Part shown: positions 35,935 to 44,416 of the stretch, piece after piece | Layout of the letters: the number at the start of each line of letters is the position of its first letter | How positions within the stretch are numbered: the first letter of the stretch is position 1 | Notes under the pieces: generated by a model | What the model saw: only the letters and a program-made list of their open reading frames with translations | The model's database searches: none | Told to the model about the DNA's origin: nothing | Assembly: GCF_034670185.1 (NCBI RefSeq) | Contig: NZ_JAXMNY010000003.1 | Coordinates: forward strand, 124,001 to 188,000 | Length of the DNA: 64,000 nt | Reading direction: 5' to 3' | Origin: Nisaea sp. | Lineage (GTDB): Bacteria > Pseudomonadota > Alphaproteobacteria > Thalassobaculales > Thalassobaculaceae | Made by a program: the position numbers and the translations under genes

Positions 35935-37686
35935 ATGAACCGGATGACGGAACCCGATGTCACGGGGGTGCTGGAGGGCTGGCTCGCCGGTTTGAATGCG
36001 GCCCTGACAGCGTCGGACGCCGGCGCACTGGCCGATTGTTTCGACCCGAGCGGCTACTGGCGTGACGTGTTGATCCTGTCCGGTCAGCAGCGGACTGTCC
36101 CGGGCAATGTGGCGATCGCCGAGCGACTTCTGGCGGAAGCGGCAGACGAAGGCCTGGGCAGCTTTTCCATTGCGGAGGATCATGTCGCCCCCCGCATCGT
36201 CGAGCGGGCGGGAGCGTCCGTGATCGAGGGTTTCCTGTCCTTCGAAACAGACAAGGGCACCGGCCTTGGTCTGGTGCGTATCAAGTACCCGTCCGATACG
36301 CCGCGCGCCTGGGTCTTCATGACAGCGCTCGAGGATATAAAGGGCTTCGAGGAAGCTCGGATCTTCGAGCAGAATGACGATCCTGCCTTCAACCCGAAAT
36401 TCCACGGCCCGAACTGGCTCGACAGGCGCGAGAAGGAGCGGGCCTATGCGGACCGTGATCCCGAAGTGCTGATTGTTGGCGGCGGCCATGCCGGACTGAC
36501 GGCGGCGGCCCGGCTGAACCGGCTTGATGTCGATACGCTCGTGGTCGATCGGATGAAGCGGGTCGGGGACAATTGGCGGCTGCGCTATCACGGACTCCGG
36601 CTGCACAACTACATTCACAGCAACCATCTGCCCTACATGCCCTTTCCGGAGGGCTGGCCGACCTACATCCCGAAGGATCGCATCGCCAACTGGCTGGAAG
36701 CCTATGTCGACGCGATGGACATCAATTTCTGGACAGAGACCTCCTTTGAGGGCGCGGAATATGATGAACAAGCCGGCTGCTGGAACGCCCAGGTGACACT
36801 GGCGGACGGAACGGTGCGGGAAATGCGACCGCGCCATATCGTCATGGCGACCAGCGTCAGCGGCACCCCGAATATCCCCACCATCCCGACCCTTGAGCGG
36901 TTTGACGGGCCGGTGCTGCATTCGAGCCAGTTCACCGCCGGATCGGACTGGAAGGGCAAGCGGGTGACCATCTTCGGCACCGGTACCAGCGCGCACGACA
37001 TTGCGCAGGATCTCGAAGGCAACGATGCCGACGTCACCATCGTCCAGCGCAGCCCGACCCTGATTGTGAATATCGAGCCGAGCGCGCAGCTCTATGACGG
37101 CATCTACTGGGGCGAGGGGCCGAGCTGGGAGGACCGGGATCTGATTAACCTGGCGACGCCCTTCGATCTGGTCCGCGTTGCCCACAAGATCATCACCGAC
37201 AAGGTGAAGGAGATCGACAAGCCGCTGCTCGACGGTCTGGAGAAGGTCGGCTTCCGGCTCGACTTCGGCGAGGGGGGCACCGGCTGGCCGCTGAAATACC
37301 GCACCCGTGGCGGCGGTTACTATTTCAATGTCGGTGCCTCGGACCTGATGGCGGCGGGCCGGATTGGCCTGATCCAGAATGCCGATATCGAGCATTTCGA
37401 GGCAGGCGGCCTGCGCATGAAGGACGGCACACCGCACGAGGCGGACCTGATCGTGCTCGCCACGGGCTATAAGGGGCAGGATCACATGACCCGCGTGCTG
37501 TTTGGGGACACGGTGGCGGACCGGGTCGGCAAGGTCTGGGACATCGATCCGGAGATTCAGGAGCTGAACAACATGTGGACCCCGACCCGGCAGCCGGGCC
37601 TCTGGTACACCGGCGGCAGCTTCGCGCAGGCGCGAATCTATTCGAAGTTCCTGGCGCGGGCGATCAAGGCGGAGCTGGTGGAGTGA
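35935..37686 (+). CDS. Flavin-containing monooxygenase with N-terminal SnoaL-like domain
   Basis: The product is about 583 residues. Residues 1-150 look like an NTF2/SnoaL-like fold (GWLAGLNAALTASDAGALADCFDPSGYWRDVL). The rest is a two-dinucleotide-domain flavoprotein: FAD motif VLIVGGGHAGLTAAARL at about 178, then LRLHNYIHSNHLPYMPFPEGWPTY, then the NADP motif VTIFGTGTSAHDIAQDL, then LIVLATGYKGQ. This matches FMO/YUCCA-like or Baeyer-Villiger-type monooxygenases. The start ATG at 35935 is seven bases after AGGGAGG. The substrate is unknown. Confidence 0.88.
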   Translation: MNRMTEPDVTGVLEGWLAGLNAALTASDAGALADCFDPSGYWRDVLILSGQQRTVPGNVAIAERLLAEAADEGLGSFSIAEDHVAPRIVERAGASVIEGFLSFETDKGTGLGLVRIKYPSDTPRAWVFMTALEDIKGFEEARIFEQNDDPAFNPKFHGPNWLDRREKERAYADRDPEVLIVGGGHAGLTAAARLNRLDVDTLVVDRMKRVGDNWRLRYHGLRLHNYIHSNHLPYMPFPEGWPTYIPKDRIANWLEAYVDAMDINFWTETSFEGAEYDEQAGCWNAQVTLADGTVREMRPRHIVMATSVSGTPNIPTIPTLERFDGPVLHSSQFTAGSDWKGKRVTIFGTGTSAHDIAQDLEGNDADVTIVQRSPTLIVNIEPSAQLYDGIYWGEGPSWEDRDLINLATPFDLVRVAHKIITDKVKEIDKPLLDGLEKVGFRLDFGEGGTGWPLKYRTRGGGYYFNVGASDLMAAGRIGLIQNADIEHFEAGGLRMKDGTPHEADLIVLATGYKGQDHMTRVLFGDTVADRVGKVWDIDPEIQELNNMWTPTRQPGLWYTGGSFAQARIYSKFLARAIKAELVE

Positions 37687-37734
37687 GTGGCGGCTGAGCA
37701 GCTTGCCACTCGCTCATTTTGCTCTGCCAGTTAA

Positions 37735-37748
37735 CTGATCTGGGTCAG
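37735..37748 (+). promoter_or_regulatory. FNR-like box 1 upstream of ompW-like gene
   Basis: CTGATCTGGGTCAG sits in a larger perfect inverted repeat, TTAACTGA-N6-TCAGTTAA (37731-37752). It resembles the FNR site TTGAT-N4-ATCAA with changed outer bases. It is 53 bp upstream, centre to centre, of a better match. Confidence 0.4.
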
Positions 37749-37787
37749 TTAACTTATTAAGGAATAACGCCGTTTTAATTTCCGCTG

Positions 37788-37801
37788 TTGATCTGTGTCA
37801 A
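37788..37801 (+). promoter_or_regulatory. FNR-like box 2 upstream of ompW-like gene
   Basis: TTGATCTGTGTCAA differs from TTGAT-N4-ATCAA at one defined base. If it acts at -41.5, transcription would start near 37836, and CAATTT at 37824-37829 falls where the -10 should be. OmpW is FNR-controlled in enterobacteria, which supports the reading. Confidence 0.55.
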
Positions 37802-37863
37802 AGCCGCCCGCGAAAGCGGGGCGCAATTTGCCGCCAGCAATTTTGATACAAGAGGACGGACGG

Positions 37864-38526
37864 ATGACATTCTCCGGGAAAGTGATGGCGGCGGCAGCCA
37901 CATTTGCCGTACTGGGTTCACTCATGACTGTAAGCGGTACGGCGCTGGCCCAGTCTGACGAATTCAAACCAAAGCAGGCTGGTGATTTTGTTATCCGCGC
38001 CCGTGGCATCGCCATGGTTCCGGATGAAGAGACTTCTTCCAATCAGCTTACGACCGGTGGCGGCGAGCTGAACAACGACTATGTTCCGGAAGTCGATTTT
38101 TCCTACTTCATCACCGACAACATTGCGCTGGAATTGATTGCGGCAACGACAGAGCATGATTTGGATTGGAAGAATCCGAATGTTGATCTTGGCTCTGTCA
38201 TGCTGCTGCCGCCAACCCTGACGCTGCAGTATCACTTCATGCCCAAGGAGCGCTTCAGCCCGTATCTCGGCGCCGGAATCAACTATACTTTCTTCTATGA
38301 CGAGAAGCCCGGCGCGGCGCAGTCGATCTCCTACGACGATGGCTTCGGCTACGCACTTCAGGCTGGTTTCGACTATGCGATCTCCGGCCCGTGGTCGCTT
38401 AACGTCGATGTCAAAAAGATATTTCTCAACACCACGATCACGACGAATGTCGGTAGTGGCCCGATCAATGTCGACGCGGATCTCGACCCTTGGGTGTTCG
38501 GTATTGGTGTCGGTTACCGGTTCTGA
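37864..38526 (+). CDS. ompW: OmpW family outer-membrane protein
   Basis: This 220-residue protein has a signal peptide (MTFSGKVMAAAATFAVLGSLMTVSGTALA) and an eight-strand beta-barrel pattern ending in the terminal aromatic GVGYRF. Inner sequences such as PEVDFSYFITDNIALELIAATTEHD, LPPTLTLQYHF and RFSPYLGAGINYTFFYDE are diagnostic of OmpW. It forms a small hydrophobic channel in the outer membrane. Starts at ATG 37864 after GAGGACGG. Two FNR-like boxes upstream suggest induction at low oxygen. A strong terminator follows. Confidence 0.93.
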   Translation: MTFSGKVMAAAATFAVLGSLMTVSGTALAQSDEFKPKQAGDFVIRARGIAMVPDEETSSNQLTTGGGELNNDYVPEVDFSYFITDNIALELIAATTEHDLDWKNPNVDLGSVMLLPPTLTLQYHFMPKERFSPYLGAGINYTFFYDEKPGAAQSISYDDGFGYALQAGFDYAISGPWSLNVDVKKIFLNTTITTNVGSGPINVDADLDPWVFGIGVGYRF

Positions 38527-38552
38527 TTGAGGCGCAGCTGCTTAATATGAAA

Positions 38553-38579
38553 ACGGCCCTGTCAAGCAGGGCCGTTTTT
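38553..38579 (+). terminator. Bidirectional intrinsic terminator (ompW / lysS)
   Basis: A 9-bp stem, ACGGCCCTG/CAGGGCCGT, with loop TCAAG is flanked by A-rich sequence on the left and TTTTT on the right. It lies between the convergent ompW-like gene and lysS and can serve both strands. Confidence 0.9.
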
Positions 38580-38602
38580 ATGTTCGGGGAAGGGTTTTCT
38601 GC

Positions 38603-40207
38603 TTAAGCCGCCAGATCCTCGCCCGCCAGTGCCTTCTCGATCAGCGATACCGTTTCATCCCGTCCGTAGAGCGCAATGAAGCTGCCGAAACGCGGGCCCT
38701 GGTCCTGGCCGAGCAGGACCTGGTAGAGCGCCTTGAACCAGTCGCGCAGGTTCTCGAAATCGTGGCGTTTGCCGACCTCGTAGACCTGGGTCTGGATGGT
38801 TTCCGCATCGGCGTCTGCCGGGAGGGCTTTGAGCTCGCCGACCAGATCCTCGAACGCGGCGCGTTCCTGCTCCGTCGGAGCGCGGTACTGCTTCTGCGGC
38901 CGGGCGAAGTCCTGATAGTAGTTCACGGCGTAGCCAGCCATCCGGTCCAGCACCGGGTGGGTTTCCGCAGTCGCGCCCGGCGCGTAGCGGGCGATATAGC
39001 CCCAGAGGACAGAGGTGTCTTCTGCATGGCAGACGGACGCGAGGTTCAGCAGCAGGCCGAAGCTGAGCGGCACCTTCTCCTCGTCGCCGCGACCCTTGCC
39101 CTGCGTGATGTGCCAGACCGGGTTTTCGACCTTTTTGGCCTCGTCACTCTCTTCTTCCAGCTTGTCGAGGAACTGGAAATACTCGTCCGTATTCTTCGGA
39201 ATGACGTCGAAATAGAGCCGCTTGGCCCTTTTGGGCTGCTGGAACATGAACAGCGACAGGCTTTCCGGTGAGCCGTAGCGCAACCAGTCCTCGACCGAAA
39301 GGCCGTTGCCCTTCGACTTCGAGATCTTGCCGCCCTCCTCGTCGAGGAACAGCTCATAGCTGAGGCTCTCCGGCGGCCTGGAGCCGAGGGTGCGGCAGAT
39401 CTTGGAGCTCTGCTTGACGCTGTCGATCAGATCCTTGCCGGACATTTCGTAATCGACGCCGAGCGCGTGCCAGCGCATGGCCCAGTCGCACTTCCATTGC
39501 AGCTTGCAGTGCCCGCCCGTAACCGGCACCTCAACCTTGCCGCCGCCGTTCGGATCTTCATAAATCACAGTGCCCGCATCGGTGTTGCGCTCGGTGATGG
39601 CAACCTGAAGGACATCTCCGGTGGTCGGGCAGACCGGCAGGAAGGGCGAGTAGGTTGCCTGCCGCTCCTTGCCGAGGGTTGGCAGCATGATCGCCATGAT
39701 CTCGTCGTAGTGCTGCAGGGTTTCCAGCAGCGCCTTGTCGAACATGCCGCTCTTGTAGCATTCGGTCGAGGACATGAACTCGTACTCGAAGCCGAAGCTG
39801 TCGAGGAATTCCATCAGCCGGTTGTTGTTGTGCGCACCAAAGCTCTCATGCGTGCCGAAAGGATCGGGGACCTGGGTCAGAGGCTTATTCAGATACTCCG
39901 CCAGCATCTCCTGGTTCGGCAGGTTGGTCGGCACCTTGCGGAAGCCGTCCATGTCGTCGGAGAAGGCAATCAGCTTGGTCGGAACATCCGGCATGAGCTG
40001 TTCGAAAGCGCGACGCACCATGGTAGTGCGGAAAACCTCGCCGAAAGTGCCAATATGCGGCAGGCCGGACGGGCCGTAGCCGGTCTCCAGGATGACATGA
40101 CCTTGTTCCGGTTTCTTGCCCCCGAGCCGCGCAACGATCTTTCGCGCTTCCTCGAACGGCCAGGCGCGGGCGTTCTCGGCGATCTCGGTGGGGATAAGGG
40201 AGGTCAT
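38603..40207 (-). CDS. lysK: Lysyl-tRNA synthetase, class I (archaeal type)
   Basis: This 534-residue synthetase charges tRNA-Lys. It is the class I form: the HIGH-type motif is GPSGLPHIGTFGE (HIG at 51-53) and the KMSKS-type motif is KISKS at 294-298 in EEGGKISKSKGNG. The class II motifs 1-3 are absent. Class I LysRS is general in Archaea and known in some Alphaproteobacteria and spirochaetes. The ATG at 40207 follows AAGGAAAA. It diverges from a PAS_5 gene and ends at a shared terminator with ompW. Confidence 0.95.
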   Translation of the reverse strand: MTSLIPTEIAENARAWPFEEARKIVARLGGKKPEQGHVILETGYGPSGLPHIGTFGEVFRTTMVRRAFEQLMPDVPTKLIAFSDDMDGFRKVPTNLPNQEMLAEYLNKPLTQVPDPFGTHESFGAHNNNRLMEFLDSFGFEYEFMSSTECYKSGMFDKALLETLQHYDEIMAIMLPTLGKERQATYSPFLPVCPTTGDVLQVAITERNTDAGTVIYEDPNGGGKVEVPVTGGHCKLQWKCDWAMRWHALGVDYEMSGKDLIDSVKQSSKICRTLGSRPPESLSYELFLDEEGGKISKSKGNGLSVEDWLRYGSPESLSLFMFQQPKRAKRLYFDVIPKNTDEYFQFLDKLEEESDEAKKVENPVWHITQGKGRGDEEKVPLSFGLLLNLASVCHAEDTSVLWGYIARYAPGATAETHPVLDRMAGYAVNYYQDFARPQKQYRAPTEQERAAFEDLVGELKALPADADAETIQTQVYEVGKRHDFENLRDWFKALYQVLLGQDQGPRFGSFIALYGRDETVSLIEKALAGEDLAA

Positions 40208-40406
40208 GTTTTTTTCCTTGAGCTTGCAATAGTGCGCGGGAAGCTAGGGCGCGGCGCGCCTGAGGTCAACGATTCGCGCGAAGCGGGGCCGTGCCTTTCG
40301 GGCGCCCGCAAGTCACGGATGCAGTGTTTCCCTGTTTTTAGCATTTAAATGGAATTTTATGGTTTAATCGATTTGGGGTCGGTGCTGTATAGGGCTGGAG
40401 TTACGC

Positions 40407-40928
40407 TTGATCGATCCGAGCGAATTTTCGATTTGGTATCCTGAAACGGATGAAAACACGCCGGTGCATGAGCGCTCGGTTTCGTTTCTTGAATATTGCC
40501 TCAAGGTGAAGCCACGCGAAGGCATGGCGTCCAGGAGCGATTTTGCTCTTGAGACCCTGAAGCCTTGGCTCGGCAATATCATGATTCTCGAATTTGATCC
40601 GCCCCGGGAAGATTTTCGGTATCGACTTTATGGAAGCGAGATCGCGAACCGCACGGGGTTCGAGATGACGGGCAAATGGGTTGCCGATCTGGGGCCCGAT
40701 GTCGGGGACATCCTCAGGGAACAATATATGAGGGCCATGAGGGAGGAACGTTTGATCCTCTGCCGCAACCCCTATGTCCATTCGCGTGCGCCCTGCGACT
40801 GGGAGCGTGTTGTGTGTCCCGTTGCGGACGGAGAGAAGCAGCAGGTTGTCGTTTCCAATCACATGGTGGAGCTGACGGGCCAATTGCGAGAGCTGCGGTT
40901 GGCCGCGAACGGGACAAAGACCCACTAA
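40407..40928 (+). CDS. PAS_5 family protein, second copy
   Basis: The 173-residue product starts at TTG 40407, preceded by GGAG at 7 bases. It follows the PAS_5 pattern: SFLEYCLKVKPREGMASRSDFALETLKPWLGNIMILEFDPPREDFRYRLYGSEIANRTGFEMTGKWV. It has only a distant likeness to the PAS_5 protein at 29257. No output domain, signal peptide or membrane segment is seen. A role in sensing or binding a small ligand is inferred from the fold alone. It stands alone, diverging from lysS. Confidence 0.75.
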   Translation: MIDPSEFSIWYPETDENTPVHERSVSFLEYCLKVKPREGMASRSDFALETLKPWLGNIMILEFDPPREDFRYRLYGSEIANRTGFEMTGKWVADLGPDVGDILREQYMRAMREERLILCRNPYVHSRAPCDWERVVCPVADGEKQQVVVSNHMVELTGQLRELRLAANGTKTH

Positions 40929-41200
40929 ATTCGCAACTGTGGTCTCAGTCCCTGTTATTGACGGAACGGCGATCCCGATGGTGGCTGTGATCGCGTTCTG
41001 CGCTGCGGTGTCCTTTGCGCTCACTTTATCTGGTGCGCGCACGTTACTGACTAGTTTGAAATTTCATGCGCGAGGCAGGCCTAAAAAGGCCGTTTGTCGG
41101 TTTGTTGGCGTCGGAAAATCATGCCACCCCGGCCTGCATTGCGCAGCCGCTGTCCCAAGGTCAATATGTGATACCTCTGGGGATCGGCTGGACAGACGTC

Positions 41201-42361
41201 ATGGATAAGAGTTTCGCCCGTTTACATGCGGAGATGACAACATGGCGGCGCCACTTGCACCGTCATCCCGAATTCGGTTTCGAGGAGACGGGGACGGCTG
41301 CGTTCGTTGCGGAAAAACTGAATGAGTTCGGCTTCAAGGAGGTTGAGCAGGGTGTCGGAGGGACCGGGATTGTTGCCACACTGCGGCGTGGTGACGGGAA
41401 CCGATCGATTGCCTTCCGCGCGGATATGGACGCTCTGCGTATCGAGGAGACCGGGTCGCCAGCCTATAAATCCGTCGCTCCCGGCCTGATGCATGCGTGC
41501 GGTCATGACGGTCACACAGCCATGCTTCTGGGCGCGGCCAAGGCATTGAGCGAGAGCGGGGACTTCAGCGGTACCATCAGGTTCATTTTCCAGCCCGCCG
41601 AAGAGTGGGGCAAAGGTATGCAGGCGATGCTGGATGACGGATTGCTGGAGCGCTTCCCGTTCGAGGAGGCCTATGGTGTCCACAATATGCCGGGATTGCC
41701 GGTCGGGCATTTCGCCACCCGGAAAGGCGCCTTCATGGCCGCCGAGGACAATTTCCGGATCACGTTGACGGGCAGTGGCGGTCATGCGTCACGACCGCAT
41801 GAAAGCCAGGATGCGCTGGTTGCCGCCTGCGCGACTGTTCTGGCGCTGCAGACGGTTGTCTCCAGGCAGATCGACCCGTCGGAACTTTCCGTATTGTCGG
41901 TCACGGAAGTCACGACGAACGGCACGCGCAATGCCATCGCCGGAGCGGCGGAAATTCTTGGAGATGCCCGCAGTTTTCATCCCCGGATCAGTGAGCGTAT
42001 TGAACAGGGGATGCGGCGCGTTGCACGGGGGACCGCCGAGGCGCACGGATGCGATGTCTCGATCGACTACAGCCGCGAATTTGTTCCATTGCTCAACGAT
42101 GCGGAGCTGACGGCCGCGGCCGTTGAAGCGGCGTCGTCGGTGACCGGCGATCCGTCCCGTGTTGATGGCGATGCGCCGCGGATCGGCGGATCGGAGGATT
42201 TCGCGAGGCTGCTGACCCGTGTGCCGGGGAACTTCATGAATATCGGTAACGGCGACACGGCTTCGCTGCACAATTCCGCTTATGACTTCAATGACGAAGC
42301 GTTGGCTTACGGGCTCCAGTACTACCTGAGTCTTGCGCGCGAAAGATTATCCGCCGGGTAG
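41201..42361 (+). CDS. M20D family amidohydrolase (hippurate / N-acyl amino acid hydrolase type)
   Basis: The 386-residue product starts with TWRRHLHRHPEFGFEETGTAAFVAEKL, diagnostic of M20D. The metal-binding set is complete by eye: HACGHDGHTAML, the catalytic Glu in FQPAEEWGKGM, the His in YGVHNMPGLPVG, and LHNSAYDFND near the end. It removes an acyl group from an N-acylated amino acid or similar amide in the cytoplasm. I chose ATG 41201. A longer in-frame extension upstream has no family resemblance. No neighbour suggests the substrate. Confidence 0.9.
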   Translation: MDKSFARLHAEMTTWRRHLHRHPEFGFEETGTAAFVAEKLNEFGFKEVEQGVGGTGIVATLRRGDGNRSIAFRADMDALRIEETGSPAYKSVAPGLMHACGHDGHTAMLLGAAKALSESGDFSGTIRFIFQPAEEWGKGMQAMLDDGLLERFPFEEAYGVHNMPGLPVGHFATRKGAFMAAEDNFRITLTGSGGHASRPHESQDALVAACATVLALQTVVSRQIDPSELSVLSVTEVTTNGTRNAIAGAAEILGDARSFHPRISERIEQGMRRVARGTAEAHGCDVSIDYSREFVPLLNDAELTAAAVEAASSVTGDPSRVDGDAPRIGGSEDFARLLTRVPGNFMNIGNGDTASLHNSAYDFNDEALAYGLQYYLSLARERLSAG

Positions 42362-42625
42362 AGCTTCACTCAGAGATATCAAGGTGAGAACCTCCACGCG
42401 ATCCGTTCTATAACCATCCGGAGCGGCGGCACGTGGAGACGTCCAGATTGCCGGAGCCTGTCCGTTAACGGTCAGGCAGGTATGCGGGGCTCACAGACCG
42501 CTTGATTCTCCCGTTCCCGCTCTGTATAAACCCGCCTCCCCATGAGTGATCGTGGGGGAGCGCCGCGTCATGGCTTGTAGGGCATGCCAGGCCGGCAGGT
42601 AGTAACCGCTAAAACGGAGATCGAA

Positions 42626-42823
42626 ATGCCCAAGATGAAGACCAAGAGCGGCGCCAAGAAGCGGTTCCGGCTCACGGGCAGCGGCAAGGTGCGTGGTAAC
42701 GTCGCCTACAAGCGCCACCAGCTGTCGAACAAGTCCCAGAAGATGAAGCGCAAGGCCCGGGGGACGATGATCCTGTCCGATGCCGATGCGAAAATCGTCA
42801 AACAATTCCTTCCGTACGCTTAA
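42626..42823 (+). CDS. rpmI: Large ribosomal subunit protein bL35
   Basis: This 65-residue basic protein begins MPKMKTKSGAKKRFRLTGSG and ends LPYA, as bL35 does. The ATG at 42626 is seven bases after CGGAG; an in-frame extension upstream is not part of the family. It heads rpmI-rplT, with rplT 15 bases downstream. The 264-base leader holds a GC-rich hairpin near 42534-42560 (CTCCCC/GGGGAG) that might take part in ribosomal-protein autoregulation. Confidence 0.97.
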   Translation: MPKMKTKSGAKKRFRLTGSGKVRGNVAYKRHQLSNKSQKMKRKARGTMILSDADAKIVKQFLPYA

Positions 42824-42838
42824 GAAAGGGCACCAGAG

Positions 42839-43204
42839 ATGGCACGTGTAAAACGGGGCGTCACGGCTCACGCCCGTCATAAGAAAGTTACGGACAAGAC
42901 CAAAGGCTATTACGGCCGCCGGAAGAATGTCTTCCGCGTTGCCGTACAGGCGATGGAGAAGGCGGCTCAGTACGCCTATCGTGATCGCCGGGTCCGCAAG
43001 CGCGATTTCCGCGCTCTCTGGATTCAGCGTATCAATGCCGGTGCGCGCAGCTACGGTCTGACCTATTCGAAGTTCATGAATGGTCTGAAGAAGGCCGGTA
43101 TCGAGCTCGACCGCAAGGTGCTCTCGGATCTCGCGATCCACGAGCCGGCGGCGTTTAAAAGCCTGGTCGATCAAGCCCAGGCCGCGCTCGGAACTGCCGA
43201 CTAA
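42839..43204 (+). CDS. rplT: Large ribosomal subunit protein bL20
   Basis: This 121-residue protein begins MARVKRGVTAHARHKKVTDKTKGYYGRRKNVFRVA and contains RDRRVRKRDFRALWIQRINAGARSYGLTYSKFMNGLKKAGIELDRKVLSDLA, fully typical of bL20. It binds 23S rRNA early in assembly, and in other bacteria it represses its own operon. It follows rpmI closely. An intrinsic terminator separates it from pheS. Confidence 0.98.
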   Translation: MARVKRGVTAHARHKKVTDKTKGYYGRRKNVFRVAVQAMEKAAQYAYRDRRVRKRDFRALWIQRINAGARSYGLTYSKFMNGLKKAGIELDRKVLSDLAIHEPAAFKSLVDQAQAALGTAD

Positions 43205-43211
43205 AAGTCTT

Positions 43212-43229
43212 TCCGGAACCTGTTCCGGA
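43212..43229. repeat. Perfect 8-bp inverted repeat after rplT
   Basis: TCCGGAAC and GTTCCGGA are separated by CT, too close to form an RNA hairpin with the full arms. It could be a protein site, or part of a cruciform just before the terminator. Its core GGAAC...GTTCC resembles the palindrome before hemH. Confidence 0.4.
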
Positions 43230-43250
43230 TGTCTTTCGGTAAAAGAGTTG

Positions 43251-43282
43251 AAAAGGGGTCTGGCCTTAGCCGGGCCCCTTTT
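43251..43282 (+). terminator. Terminator between rplT and pheS
   Basis: AAAAGGGG at 43251-43258 pairs with CCCCTTTT at 43275-43282, and TGGC inside pairs with GCC(G). The stem ends in a T tract. It probably limits read-through from the ribosomal-protein genes into pheST. Confidence 0.75.
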
Positions 43283-43339
43283 GCTTTAAGGAACCCGCGC
43301 TGGACCGGAACCGGCACCGATTTGGGGTGAAAGAGGATC

Positions 43340-44416
43340 ATGCAGGACGTTGAAACACTGAGAGCGGAACTCGCCGCCGCCGTTGATGGCGCGGGAGATC
43401 TTGCCGCACTCGAAGAGCTCCGTGTCGGCGCTCTTGGCAAGAAGGGCCGGGTCACCGGCCTGATGAAGCAGCTCGGCGGTCTCGATCCGGAGCAGCGCAA
43501 GGAAGCCGGCCAGGCCCTGAACCGTCTGAAGGACGAGATCCAGGCGGCCATCGAGGCGCGCAAGACCGGGTTCGAGGATGCCGAACTCGATGCCCGCCTC
43601 CTGGCCGAGCGGATCGATGTCTCCCTGCCAGCCCGCCCGGAGGCGACCGGCCGGGTGCATCCGATCACCCAGACCATCGAAGAGCTGACCCAGATCTTCG
43701 CCGAGATGGGCTTCTCCGTCGCCGAAGGGCCACATATCGAGAGCGACTATTACAATTTCACCGCACTCAATATTCCGCCCGAGCATCCGGCCCGTCAGGA
43801 ACTCGACACCTTTTATCTGCCGCCGGACGAGAGCGGTACGCCGCGCGTTCTGCGCACGCACACTTCCCCGGTACAGATCCGCACCATGGAGAAGAAGACC
43901 CCGCCGATCCGCATCATCTGCCCGGGGCGAACCTTCCGCTCGGACCATGACGCCACCCACTCACCGATGTTCCATCAGGTCGAGGGGCTGGTGATCGACA
44001 AGGCCACCCATATGGGCCACCTTAAGGGCTGTCTGATCGATTTCTGCCGTGCCTTCTTCGGCGTGGACGATCTGCCGGTGCGCTTCCGACCGTCCTACTT
44101 CCCGTTCACGGAGCCGTCGGCCGAGGTCGATATCGGCTGCACCCGCAAGGGCGGCGAATTCAAGATCGGTGCCGGCGACGATTGGCTGGAAATCCTCGGC
44201 TGCGGCATGGTGCACCCGAAGGTGCTGGAATATTGCGGCATCGACTCGACCGAATATCAGGGCTTCGCCTTCGGTATGGGGATCGAGCGGATCGCCATGC
44301 TGAAATACGGCATTCCCGACCTGCGCCCGTTCTATGACAGCGACCTGCGCTGGCTGAAGCATTACGGCTTCATGCCCTTCGATGTTCCCAATCTGGCCGG
44401 AGGGCTCAACCGATGA
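43340..44416 (+). CDS. pheS: Phenylalanyl-tRNA synthetase alpha subunit
   Basis: This 358-residue class II synthetase subunit makes the alpha-2/beta-2 enzyme with PheT. It has the N-terminal coiled coil (LEELRVGALGKKGRVTGLMKQLGGL) and the catalytic core HPITQTIEELTQIFAEMGFSVAEGPHIESDYYNFTALNIP. Motif 2 is CPGRTFRSDHDATHSPMFHQVEGLVID and motif 3 is FGMGIERIAMLKYGI. The ATG at 43340 follows AAGAGGATC. Its stop overlaps the pheT ATG. Confidence 0.98.
   Translation: MQDVETLRAELAAAVDGAGDLAALEELRVGALGKKGRVTGLMKQLGGLDPEQRKEAGQALNRLKDEIQAAIEARKTGFEDAELDARLLAERIDVSLPARPEATGRVHPITQTIEELTQIFAEMGFSVAEGPHIESDYYNFTALNIPPEHPARQELDTFYLPPDESGTPRVLRTHTSPVQIRTMEKKTPPIRIICPGRTFRSDHDATHSPMFHQVEGLVIDKATHMGHLKGCLIDFCRAFFGVDDLPVRFRPSYFPFTEPSAEVDIGCTRKGGEFKIGAGDDWLEILGCGMVHPKVLEYCGIDSTEYQGFAFGMGIERIAMLKYGIPDLRPFYDSDLRWLKHYGFMPFDVPNLAGGLNR

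Noticed and set aside
35899..37485. 528-codon minus-strand frame opposite the monooxygenase
   Set aside because: Antisense to a gene with clear FAD and NADP motifs; no motif of its own.
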